From positions 1 to 64,000 of the forward strand of contig JAGBDV010000007.1 of the NCBI GenBank assembly GCA_017937305.1: a DNA stretch of 64,000 nucleotides, written 5' to 3'. The stretch comes from Bacilli bacterium. GTDB lineage: Bacteria > Bacillota_I > Bacilli_A > ML615J-28 > CAG-313. The position numbers were made by a program, and so were the translations under genes. The notes under the pieces were generated by a model. It worked only from the letters and a program-made list of their open reading frames with translations. It had not been told where the DNA came from and searched no databases. Below are positions 27,285-34,957 of the stretch, piece by piece (the stretch's first letter is position 1; each line of letters starts with the position of its first letter).

Positions 27285-27576
27285 GAAAAGAAGAGTAAGT
27301 AATTAATAATTTTATAGAGAGTCTTTGTTGGTGGAAATAAGATATTGAGTTATTACTGAACATGGTCTTGGAGTTGGATTGTCGATATTTAGGCTTTCCC
27401 GGGTGCTCCCGTTATCGAGATAGAGTTTACAACTTAAAGAAGAATATGCCACTATTCTTGTAACTTTAGGGATTGAACTTGATGAGGGTTAAATTGTGAG
27501 GTTTAACTAAAAAAAGGTGGTAACACGAAAGATTATTTTCGTCCTTTTATCTATAGAATAAAAGGACGTTTTTTTA
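27285..27576 (+). ncRNA. T-box leader (methionine specifier) controlling metNIQ
   Basis: This 390-base gap holds a T-box riboswitch. A GAGAG element (27317-27321) and a long stem I are followed by the specifier region GAAC-ATG-G with ATG at 27362-27364, then TTGGAG. The T-box core GGTGGTAACACG (27516-27527) has TGGT, which pairs with the ACCA end of a tRNA with discriminator A, as in tRNA-Met. The terminator stem CGTCCTTTTAT (27540-27550) with ATAAAAGGACG (27558-27568) is followed by seven T residues. Uncharged tRNA-Met would favour antitermination and turn on the transporter. TATAAT at 27251-27256 is the likely -10. Confidence 0.92.
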
Positions 27577-27599
27577 TTGAAAGGATGGTGAGCATACTC

Positions 27600-28577
27600 T
27601 TGAATGAAAGATTATTAGAAATAAAGAATTTATCAAAGAGTTTTGGAGAACACCTAGTATTATCAAATATTAATCTAACTATTAATAAAAAAGATATATT
27701 TGGAATTTTAGGATTATCTGGCGCAGGTAAATCTACACTTATTAGATGTATCAATGGCCTTGAAATATTTGATGAGGGTGAGATTTATTTTAAAGATGAA
27801 AAAGTATCTTTTAATCGAGAATATCGAAAGAATGTTGCGATGATATTTCAACAATTTAATCTTTTGGATCAACGTACTGTTTTAAAAAATGTTGAACTTG
27901 CAGGAGAATTATTTAAAGACCCTGATCGTCGTAATAAAGCTATTAGATATTTAGAGTTAGTTGGTTTAAGTGATAAACTTTATAGTTATCCATCTCAACT
28001 TTCAGGTGGGCAAAAGCAAAGAGTTGCTATAGCAAGAGCTTTAATGAGCGAACCAGAAATATTACTTTGTGATGAAGCAACTTCAGCACTTGATCCTGAT
28101 ACAACTAATCAAGTTTTAGCACTATTGAAAGAACTAAATGAAAAGCTCGGGTTAACAATTATTATGATTTCACATCAAATGAATGTTATTGAAAAGATTT
28201 GTAATAAAGTTGCAATAATTGATAATGCTAAAATTGTTGAAAGTGGTGAAACACAAGAAATATTCTTGTATCCAAAAACTGAAATTAGTAAGAAAATTAT
28301 TTATTCAGGTCATATTAACACAAAGAGTGATGATTCAAAATTACTTAAAGTAATCTTTAATGGTGAACTTGATATGCCATTAATTGCAAATATTGTTCAA
28401 GATTGTAACATTGTCTTATCAATAATTTATGCAGATTCAAAAGTAGTGAATGATCGTGTATTTGGACAATTAATATTTAAAATGCCTGCAGATATTAATG
28501 ATGTTTTAAAACTTCGTAAATATCTAGAATTAAAGAATATTAATTATAAGGAGGTGGATGCGAGTGAGTTTTTCTGA
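27600..28577 (+). CDS. metN: Methionine ABC transporter ATP-binding protein
   Basis: 325 residues if translation starts at the TTG at 27600; AAGGAtGGTGA upstream pairs well with 16S rRNA at that spacing, whereas the in-frame ATG at 27585 lies on this site. Walker A GLSGAGKST (near 40), signature LSGGQKQR (near 138) and Walker B ILLCDEATSALD are all present. The last 75 residues form the NIL domain, which binds methionine and inhibits transport in MetN. T-box control, the permease and an NlpA-type binding protein downstream agree with methionine import. Confidence 0.92.
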   Translation: MNERLLEIKNLSKSFGEHLVLSNINLTINKKDIFGILGLSGAGKSTLIRCINGLEIFDEGEIYFKDEKVSFNREYRKNVAMIFQQFNLLDQRTVLKNVELAGELFKDPDRRNKAIRYLELVGLSDKLYSYPSQLSGGQKQRVAIARALMSEPEILLCDEATSALDPDTTNQVLALLKELNEKLGLTIIMISHQMNVIEKICNKVAIIDNAKIVESGETQEIFLYPKTEISKKIIYSGHINTKSDDSKLLKVIFNGELDMPLIANIVQDCNIVLSIIYADSKVVNDRVFGQLIFKMPADINDVLKLRKYLELKNINYKEVDASEFF

Positions 28578-29232
28578 GATTTTTAAAATGATTTTAGAAA
28601 CTCTAGGAATGACATTTATTTCATGTGGTTTAGCATACATTTTAGGTCTTCCGACGGGAATCTTACTTAATGTAACTTCTAAAAAAGGAATAATGCCATG
28701 TAAGTGGTTAAATACGATTTTAAGTTTAATAATTAATATCTTAAGATCCATTCCTTGTTTAATTATTGTTGTTTTATTAATGCAAACTGTACGTGATATA
28801 TTTGGTAGAGCTACTGGAGAATGGTATGCAATAATTATTCCACTTTTTGTAACTTCATTTGGTTTTGTATCTAGAATGGTAGAACAGTCCTTAGCTGAAG
28901 TTGATAATGGTAAAATTGAAGCTATCGAATCTTTAGGAGCTACTAAGTTCCAAATTATTACAAAAGTATTACTACCAGAATCAAGAGCCTCTTTAATATC
29001 AGGGCTTGCAGTTACCTTAGTTTCAATTCTAGGATATACTTCATTTGCATACAATATTGGTGCTGGTGGTTTAATCGCAGGTATTTGGAAATTCTATTCT
29101 AAGAATACTGGTGATTATTTAAGTGAACCATTCTTCTGGATAATGATTATTGTTGTTATTTTAATTGTTCAAGGTATCCAAGAATTAGGTTTATTAATTT
29201 CAAAGAAAATAGATAAAAGGAGAATATTATAA
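28564..29232 (+). CDS. metI: Methionine ABC transporter permease
   Basis: 222 residues from GTG 28564, which stands six bases after AAGGAGGTG; an ATG at 28558 is too close to that site. It has five membrane segments and the permease EAA loop near residues 120-140 (VDNGKIEAIESLGATKFQII). The start overlaps the end of metN, so the two are translationally coupled. Length and order match MetI. Confidence 0.91.
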   Translation: MSFSEIFKMILETLGMTFISCGLAYILGLPTGILLNVTSKKGIMPCKWLNTILSLIINILRSIPCLIIVVLLMQTVRDIFGRATGEWYAIIIPLFVTSFGFVSRMVEQSLAEVDNGKIEAIESLGATKFQIITKVLLPESRASLISGLAVTLVSILGYTSFAYNIGAGGLIAGIWKFYSKNTGDYLSEPFFWIMIIVVILIVQGIQELGLLISKKIDKRRIL

Positions 29233-30065
29233 TGAAAAAAAGATTTTTATGTTTAGTTGCTGTTTTAGTTTTATGTTTAAGTGTTTGTCTTACATCTTGT
29301 AATAAAGATAAAAAAACTATTTATGTTTGTGCTAGTGAACTTCCACATGCAGATATTTTAGAAAATGCTGTTGCACCAATTTTAGAAGAGCAAGGTTATA
29401 CTTTAAAAGTTACTGTTTTAGATTGGACTATTCAAAATGATTCAGTTGCAAGTGGAGATTATGATGCTAACTATTTCCAACATGTTCCATATTTAGAATT
29501 ATATACTGGTGAAGTTAAATTATTTGCTACAACAAAAGTACACTATGAACCTCTAGGAATTTATAAAGGTAAAGCTACTGGAGAACTTGCTGAAGGTAAA
29601 ACATTTGCTATTTGTAATGATGAATCAAATGCGTTAAGAGCTTTAGAATTATTAAAAGCTAAAGGTGTTATTGAAGATCTTCCTGTAGATGCTGAAGGTA
29701 AACTTACAATTACTGGTTCTAACTGGACTTCTTCAAATGGTGTTACTGTAACTTTAATTGCTGAAGAATTATTAGTTGCTTCTATGGCAGATTATGATTT
29801 TGTATGTCTTCCTTGTAATACAGCTTTAACAGGTAATGTTGATGGATCATTACAAGTTGCTAAAGAAGATGATGCTGAACTTGTTGCTGGTAAAGCAAAT
29901 GTTCTTGCTGCAAGAGTTGAAGATTATCAAAATGATGAAGTATACAAAGCTAAGATTGATGCTTTAACTGATGCATTACTTTCTAAAGCAGTAAGTGATT
30001 ATGTTAATGAAAAATGGGGTGGAGCAATCACTTGTGATTCTAGCTCACAAATTGATTTAAGATAA
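29232..30065 (+). CDS. metQ: Methionine-binding lipoprotein (NlpA family)
   Basis: 277 residues. A signal peptide ends in the lipobox LTSC (Cys 23), then the NlpA/MetQ fold: YVCASELPHADILENAVAPIL, an NYFQHVPYLE substrate region near residue 80, and a C-terminal DALLSKAVSDYVNEKWGG. The start overlaps the metI stop in TAATG. No strong terminator follows, only a small hairpin (30076-30094) without a T run. Confidence 0.93.
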   Translation: MKKRFLCLVAVLVLCLSVCLTSCNKDKKTIYVCASELPHADILENAVAPILEEQGYTLKVTVLDWTIQNDSVASGDYDANYFQHVPYLELYTGEVKLFATTKVHYEPLGIYKGKATGELAEGKTFAICNDESNALRALELLKAKGVIEDLPVDAEGKLTITGSNWTSSNGVTVTLIAEELLVASMADYDFVCLPCNTALTGNVDGSLQVAKEDDAELVAGKANVLAARVEDYQNDEVYKAKIDALTDALLSKAVSDYVNEKWGGAITCDSSSQIDLR

Positions 30066-30103
30066 TAAAATATAAAATGAAAATGTTTTCATTAGCATAT
30101 CTA

Positions 30104-30132
30104 TTTACATATAGTCAAATTAGGTATATAAT
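30104..30132 (+). promoter_or_regulatory. Promoter of the amino-acid importer operon
   Basis: TTTACA (30104-30109), a 17-base spacer, TATAAT (30127-30132). This predicts a leader of about 190 bases before the first start codon. Confidence 0.85.
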
Positions 30133-30138
30133 GACTAC

Positions 30139-30315
30139 ATAAAATAAAATATTTGGAAAAGATAGGATTTATTCCTTGATTATAATTATGCGATTAGCTT
30201 TTAATTTTCACATAATTATAAGCTAGTTGCTAAGATGAGGCTTATAGTTTTTTAAAGCCTGATTGATTGACTTATGCACCTAGAAGAGGAATACTTTTCT
30301 AGGTGTTTTTTACAG
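30139..30315 (+). ncRNA. Structured 5' leader ending in a terminator, class unrecognised
   Basis: The leader contains an 11-bp inverted repeat TTATAATTATG / CATAATTATAA (about 30178-30220). An overlapping TAGCTT / AAGCTA pair would form a pseudoknot or an alternative fold with it, and an AGGCTT/AAGCCT stem follows (about 30238-30262). It ends in an intrinsic terminator, CACCTAGAA with TTCTAGGTG and six T residues (30276-30311), directly before the ribosome site AGGAGG. A terminator between promoter and first gene means conditional read-through. It does not match the lysine, SAM, glycine or T-box consensus that I can recall. Confidence 0.65.
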
Positions 30316-30327
30316 GAGGAAAAATTT

Positions 30328-31176
30328 ATGAAAAAATTATTAGTTTGTTTTGTTTGTGCATTAGCACTATTATGTGTAGTATCATGTAATAACACTCAAG
30401 AAGATGTTGTTAAATTAATTGATATTAAATTAACAGATGAAGAATATGCTTTTGCTGTAAAAAAAGGTAATACTGAATTATTAGAAGATTTCAATGCTTT
30501 CTTAGCTGAAATTGAAGAAAATGGAAAATTTGCTGAAATCGTTGCTAAATATTTTGAAAATAAAGGAACAAAAAATGGTGTTGAAATCGCAATTGATAGT
30601 GTAGCTAATACTGATAAAAACTTTGTAGTTGCTACTAACTGTCCTTTTGAACCATTTGAATATATTGGTGATGATGGTAAAGCTTATGGCATTGATCTTG
30701 AAATTGCTGCATTATATGCTGAATCAAAAGGTTTAGAATTAGTAGTTAAAAATATCGCATTTGATGCAATTTTAAATGATGTTAATGCTGGTTATTCTGA
30801 TATGGGTATGGCTGGTATGACTGTTAACGAAGATCGTTTAGTATCAAATGATTTCACAACTGCTTATTATCAAGCTTCTCAAAAAATTATTGTAGCAGCT
30901 GATAATACAGATTTTGATAATTGTAAAACAGCAGAAGATGTTGAAAATGTAATTAAAGCTTTATCAGGTAAAAAGATTGGATACCAAACTGGTACAACTG
31001 GAAACTGGTATGTTGCTGGTGATGCTGACTGGGGATTTGATGGATTTGCTAATGTTGAAGCAAAAGGTTATAGTACTGCTCAACTTGCTATTCAAGATTT
31101 AGTAAATGGTCAAATTTATGCAGTAGTAGTAGATGAAGCACCTGGTGCTGCTATGGTAAAAGCATTCAATAAATAA
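30328..31176 (+). CDS. Polar amino-acid ABC substrate-binding lipoprotein, circularly permuted
   Basis: 282 residues from ATG 30328 (CAGGAGG upstream); a longer reading from 30274 starts inside the leader terminator. The signal peptide ends at the lipobox VVSC (Cys 20). Residues about 26-76 (LIDIKLTDEEYAFAVKKGN, then LLEDFNAFLAEIEENGKF and IVAKYF) correspond to the C-terminal end of normal SBP_bac_3 proteins. Residues about 96-282 correspond to the normal N-terminus onward (FVVATNCPFEPFEY, KAYGIDLEIA, AGMTVNEDR, KKIGYQTGTTG). They stop at AVVVDEAPGAAMVKAFNK, just where the missing C-terminal piece should begin. A linker of about 20 residues joins the original ends. The permease start overlaps the stop, so nothing has been cut off by a frameshift. 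Confidence 0.88.
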   Translation: MKKLLVCFVCALALLCVVSCNNTQEDVVKLIDIKLTDEEYAFAVKKGNTELLEDFNAFLAEIEENGKFAEIVAKYFENKGTKNGVEIAIDSVANTDKNFVVATNCPFEPFEYIGDDGKAYGIDLEIAALYAESKGLELVVKNIAFDAILNDVNAGYSDMGMAGMTVNEDRLVSNDFTTAYYQASQKIIVAADNTDFDNCKTAEDVENVIKALSGKKIGYQTGTTGNWYVAGDADWGFDGFANVEAKGYSTAQLAIQDLVNGQIYAVVVDEAPGAAMVKAFNK

Positions 31177-31880
31177 TGGCTAAAAAGTTTCAAGTTTTTC
31201 TTGACGCTTTACAAAAAGAATATTTCCAAAAGTTACTTTTAACAGGTTTAAAAAATACTGTTTTAATAGCTGTATTGGGTTTATTAATAGGTATAATTCT
31301 AGGTACGATAATAGCGATGGTAAAAGTTGCTCCTAAATATAAATGGTACATGAGATTCTTAAATGGTATCTGTAACGTTTATGTAGAGTTCTTTAGAGGA
31401 ACTCCAATGACAGTTCAACTATTACTAGCTTACTATGTTATCGTACCTTTAATTGGGCTTAAAGGTGTAGAAGCGTTGAATGTCGGTATAATTGTATTTG
31501 GATTAAATAGTGCTGCTTATGTATCTGAGATTATGAGAGGCGGAATTAACTCAGTAGATTCAGGTCAGTTAACAGCTGGTCGTGCACTTGGTTTAAGTTA
31601 TCCAATAACAATGATTAAAATAGTAATTCCGCAAGCAATTAAAAATATTTTACCTACCCTTGGTAATGAATTTATTACTTTAATTAAAGAAACATCTGTA
31701 GTAAGTTTTATTACTGTTGCAGATTTATATAATGCATTCTATAGTATTAGTTTAAGTACACATGATACGATTATTGCATATCTTGCGATGGCTTTAATTT
31801 ATCTTGGTCTTGTATTACTAATTACTTTATTAGTTAAAGTATTAGAAAGGAGTTTAGGCAAGAGTGATCGACGTAATTAA
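31176..31880 (+). CDS. Polar amino-acid ABC transporter permease
   Basis: 234 residues of the HisM/GlnP family: five membrane segments, the [13 protein letters not shown] motif near residue 70, and the EAA loop ([20 protein letters not shown]) near 125-145. It starts in TAATG, overlapping the binding-protein stop. Only one permease gene is present, so it should form a homodimer. Substrate class is amino acids; the exact one is not readable. Confidence 0.92.
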   Translation: MAKKFQVFLDALQKEYFQKLLLTGLKNTVLIAVLGLLIGIILGTIIAMVKVAPKYKWYMRFLNGICNVYVEFFRGTPMTVQLLLAYYVIVPLIGLKGVEALNVGIIVFGLNSAAYVSEIMRGGINSVDSGQLTAGRALGLSYPITMIKIVIPQAIKNILPTLGNEFITLIKETSVVSFITVADLYNAFYSISLSTHDTIIAYLAMALIYLGLVLLITLLVKVLERSLGKSDRRN

Positions 31881-32631
31881 TTTAAAGAAAAGTTTTGGCA
31901 ATTTACATGTTTTACGTGGCGTTAATTTGTCAGTAAAAGATGGTGAAAAAGTTTGTGTAATTGGTCCTTCTGGTAGTGGTAAATCTACTTTACTTTATTG
32001 TTTAAACTGCTTAACAGATCCATCAGATGGAGAAATCATTTATGAAGGTAAAGATATTACTGATTTTAAGGTAAATATAAATGAAGTTAGAGAATCAATA
32101 GGAATGGTTTTCCAACAATTCAATTTATTTAAACATAAGACTGTGTTAGAAAATATTATTTTAGCTCCTGTTCATATTCAAACAAAATACTTAAGAAAAG
32201 GTATTAAAGATTACGGTAATTCAAAAAAAGAAATAATCGAAAATAATAAAAAATATGCTATGGAGTTATTAGAAAAAATAGGCCTTTCTGATAAAGCTAA
32301 TGCTTATCCATCAACACTTTCTGGTGGTCAACAACAAAGAATTGCAATTGTTAGAACATTGGCTATGAAACCAAAACTAATTTTATTTGATGAACCAACT
32401 AGTGCATTAGATCCTGAAATGGTAAAAGAAGTACTTGATTTAATTAGAGATATTGCAAAAGAAAATATTACAATGATTATTGTGACTCATGAAATGGGAT
32501 TTGCTAGGGAAGTTGCAGATAGAGTTATTTTTATGGACGAAGGTGTAGTTTTAGAAGAAGGAACTCCTGAAGAAATCTTTGATAATCCTAAGATGTCAAG
32601 AACTAAAGAATTTTTAAGTAAAGTATTATAA
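31864..32631 (+). CDS. Polar amino-acid ABC transporter ATP-binding protein
   Basis: 255 residues (GTG start, AAAGGAG eleven bases upstream) overlapping the permease by 17 bases. Walker [10 protein letters not shown], signature LSGGQQQR and Walker [15 protein letters not shown] are intact. It has the GlnQ/ArtP-family pattern, including [17 protein letters not shown]. An insert of about 15 residues after [12 protein letters not shown] (around residue 100) is slightly longer than in most GlnQ proteins. Confidence 0.93.
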   Translation: MIDVINLKKSFGNLHVLRGVNLSVKDGEKVCVIGPSGSGKSTLLYCLNCLTDPSDGEIIYEGKDITDFKVNINEVRESIGMVFQQFNLFKHKTVLENIILAPVHIQTKYLRKGIKDYGNSKKEIIENNKKYAMELLEKIGLSDKANAYPSTLSGGQQQRIAIVRTLAMKPKLILFDEPTSALDPEMVKEVLDLIRDIAKENITMIIVTHEMGFAREVADRVIFMDEGVVLEEGTPEEIFDNPKMSRTKEFLSKVL

Positions 32632-32707
32632 AAATTAAATATCTTAAATGTATGCAAAAAAATATAAAATATGATAAAATATTAAGTGAGATATTGGAGG
32701 ATTTTAT

Positions 32708-33187
32708 ATGATTCATATGATGATTGGAATACAAGGGTCTGGTAAGACAACTTTCGCAAAACAACTTGCAAAAGAACTAAAGATAAAGATTATTTCTACA
32801 GATAACGTAAGAGTTAATATGCCAGGTATTAAAGAAGAACTTGTTTGGCCATATGTTTATAAACAAGTTGCTCTTGCAATTTCTGAAGGAAAAGATGTTA
32901 TCTTTGATGCTACAAGTATTACACCTAGGGTTAGAAAACGATTTGTTGATGAAGTAGAAAAATATGGTGTTAAATGTGAAATTTGTGCATATTATTTTGA
33001 TGTAGATAGAGATGTTTGTGTTCAAAGAGTAGCTCAAAGAAATAAAGATCGTAGTCAAATCAATATTCCAATTGAAGTAGTTTATTCATTTAGTGATAAA
33101 ATTATTCCTCCTACATTTGAAGAGGGATTTAAGATTATTAAAATTGTTCGTGATGGAAAAGTAGCAGAAGTTATTGAAAATGAATAA
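32708..33187 (+). CDS. P-loop kinase-like AAA family ATPase
   Basis: 159 residues. The Walker A GIQGSGKTT is at residues 7-15, ISTDNVR near 31 is a typical substrate-binding aspartate motif, and FDATSITPRVRKRF near 70 resembles the polynucleotide-kinase-type Walker B and lid. The lid has RVAQRNKDR. This is the compact AAA_33/PNK-like kinase group; the substrate may be a nucleic acid 5' end, a nucleoside or a small metabolite. The ATG follows TTGGAGG. The HD-domain gene overlaps its end by eight bases, so the two products probably act in one pathway. Confidence 0.82.
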   Translation: MIHMMIGIQGSGKTTFAKQLAKELKIKIISTDNVRVNMPGIKEELVWPYVYKQVALAISEGKDVIFDATSITPRVRKRFVDEVEKYGVKCEICAYYFDVDRDVCVQRVAQRNKDRSQINIPIEVVYSFSDKIIPPTFEEGFKIIKIVRDGKVAEVIENE

Positions 33188-33797
33188 TATAATTGAATTT
33201 GTCAAAAAAGAATTAGCATTTGATCACTCAGGTCATAATTTTAAGCATATTGAAAGAGTTGTTAAAAACGCAAAATATTTAATAAAACATGAAGGTGGAA
33301 ATGAGAAAATAATTATTACATCTTGTTATCTTCATGATATTATTGATAGTAAATTGTTTGATGATATAGACCTTCAAAAAGAAAAGATTGTAGATCTTCT
33401 AGTTAATAACCACTATTTGCCTTCTGAGATAGAGGAGATTCTAGAAGTAATAGATCGTATTTCTTTTAGTAAGGGAAATATTGATGAATGCTATAACTTA
33501 AATATTGAAATTGTTAGAGATGCTGATAGACTAGATGCAATAGGAGCTATAGGAATTATTAGAGCTATTGAATATGGTACATCAAAACAAAGACAATTTT
33601 ATGAAGAAGCTAATTTAGAATATAATGAATCTAATATTAGTTTTAAAGAATCTACCAATACATCTTTATCACATTTTTATGATAAATTATTAAAATTAAA
33701 AGATTATATGCATACTTATACTGCTAAAAAAATGGCAGAAAAACGTCATGAGTTTATGCTTAAGTTTTTAGAAGAATTTTATTCTGAAATTAAATAA
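33180..33797 (+). CDS. HD domain phosphohydrolase-like protein
   Basis: 205 residues from ATG 33180, overlapping the kinase gene. Its HD metal site reads H-x-GHNFKHIERV near residue 17, HDIID near 51 and a later VRDADRLDAIG near 112, the layout of YpgQ/YedJ-type nucleotide hydrolases. The substrate is probably a nucleotide or pyrophosphate. A terminator follows at once. Confidence 0.85.
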   Translation: MNNIIEFVKKELAFDHSGHNFKHIERVVKNAKYLIKHEGGNEKIIITSCYLHDIIDSKLFDDIDLQKEKIVDLLVNNHYLPSEIEEILEVIDRISFSKGNIDECYNLNIEIVRDADRLDAIGAIGIIRAIEYGTSKQRQFYEEANLEYNESNISFKESTNTSLSHFYDKLLKLKDYMHTYTAKKMAEKRHEFMLKFLEEFYSEIK

Positions 33798-33820
33798 CCA
33801 ACAAGTCTTTGTTGGTTTTT
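33797..33820 (+). terminator. Intrinsic terminator
   Basis: ACCAACAA pairs with TTGTTGGT, followed by five T residues. Confidence 0.8.
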
Positions 33821-33836
33821 ATTATAAGGAGATTAT

Positions 33837-34865
33837 ATGATTAATTTAAGAAATGATTATTGTGGTGTATGTCACCCTAAAATATTGGAAGCTTTATGTA
33901 GTAAGTCTAAAAATACTTATGTTGGATATGGATTAGATAACGAAAGTATTGAGGCTGAAAACAAAATTAAAATGTTAATTAATAATCCTAATGCTAGTGT
34001 TTATTTTACTGTTGGTGGTACATCAACAAATAAAATTGTTATTGCACATGCACTAAAATCATATGGTGCTGTTATCGCATGTGATTCGGGACATATAAAT
34101 GTCCATGAGACAGGAGCAATTGAAGCTACGGGCCATAAGGTTATTACTGTTCCTAATGTAAATGGAAAGTTAATAGCTAAAGATGTAGAAGAATTAATAA
34201 AAGGACACCCCGACTTTCATATGGTAAAACCTGGAATTGTATATATCTCTAATGCAACTGAATATGGAACAGTGTATACAAAAAGTGAATTAATTAGTTT
34301 ATCAAATGTATGTAAAAAATATAAATTATATTTTTATATTGATGGTGCCAGACTTGGATGTGCACTTACTTCAAAAGTATGTGACTATACAATTGAAGAA
34401 ATGGCTTCACTTTGCGATGCTTTTTATATTGGTGGTACAAAGAATGGACTTATTTTAGGTGAAGCATTAGTTGTAACTAATGAAACTTTAAATGAAGATA
34501 TTAGATATGCTATTAAATGTCATGGTGGAATGTATGCTAAAGGCTTTGTTAACGGAATTATGTTTAATGAATTATTTAGTAATAATTTATTCTTTGAGAT
34601 TGCAAAAAACGAAAATAAATTAGCAGAAAAGTTATATAATGAATTATCAAAACTTGGTGTTAAATTTTTATTTAAACAAGAAACTAATCAAATATTTCCA
34701 ATATTTGATAATAGTTTAATTAGTGAGTTGGAAAAAGAAATTAGTTTTGAAGTATGGAGTAGTAATGAAGATTCAACTACTATTAGATTTGTTACTAGTT
34801 TCTTAACTACTGATGAAGATGTTAATAAAGTAATTCATTTAATTAAAAATATAAAACAAAATTAG
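33837..34865 (+). CDS. Threonine aldolase family PLP enzyme
   Basis: 342 residues of the beta-eliminating lyase/threonine aldolase fold. The N-terminal RNDYCGVCHPKILEAL replaces the usual RSDTVT block, VGYGLDNESIEAEN follows, and the PLP lysine is in YIGGTKNGLILGE near residue 200. An Asp near residue 168 (YIDGARLG) should hold the pyridine nitrogen. It would split threonine or allo-threonine to glycine and acetaldehyde, or a related beta-hydroxy amino acid. It has AAGGAG before the ATG and its own terminator. Confidence 0.88.
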   Translation: MINLRNDYCGVCHPKILEALCSKSKNTYVGYGLDNESIEAENKIKMLINNPNASVYFTVGGTSTNKIVIAHALKSYGAVIACDSGHINVHETGAIEATGHKVITVPNVNGKLIAKDVEELIKGHPDFHMVKPGIVYISNATEYGTVYTKSELISLSNVCKKYKLYFYIDGARLGCALTSKVCDYTIEEMASLCDAFYIGGTKNGLILGEALVVTNETLNEDIRYAIKCHGGMYAKGFVNGIMFNELFSNNLFFEIAKNENKLAEKLYNELSKLGVKFLFKQETNQIFPIFDNSLISELEKEISFEVWSSNEDSTTIRFVTSFLTTDEDVNKVIHLIKNIKQN

Positions 34866-34889
34866 TGCTAAAATTAGCACTAATTTTTA
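34861..34889 (+). terminator. Terminator overlapping the aldolase stop
   Basis: ATTAGTGCTAA and TTAGCACTAAT form a perfect 11-bp stem around AA, with a T-rich tail. Confidence 0.85.
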
Positions 34890-34921
34890 TTAGTTTTTAT
34901 GTATTAAAATATAATAAAAAA

Positions 34922-34930
34922 TGGTATAAT
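34922..34930 (+). promoter_or_regulatory. Extended -10 promoter of the Y-polymerase operon
   Basis: TGGTATAAT, 27 bases before the ATG at 34958. No convincing -35 and no LexA-type box were noticed. Confidence 0.6.
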
Positions 34931-34957
34931 AATAATAATGAAAGGAGAACTTAATTG

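Noticed and set aside
30076-30094. Terminator after metQ
   Set aside because: The AATGAAAA/TTTTCATT hairpin lacks a T run and is small; listed as doubtful only.
30274-30327. Longer N-terminus for the amino-acid-binding protein starting at 30274
   Set aside because: These bases are the leader terminator hairpin and ribosome site; ATG 30328 has AGGAGG and gives a proper lipoprotein signal peptide.
32708-33797. Toxin-antitoxin pair (zeta-like kinase with partner)
   Set aside because: The partner is an HD hydrolase rather than a small antitoxin, and the kinase lacks the zeta toxin core layout.
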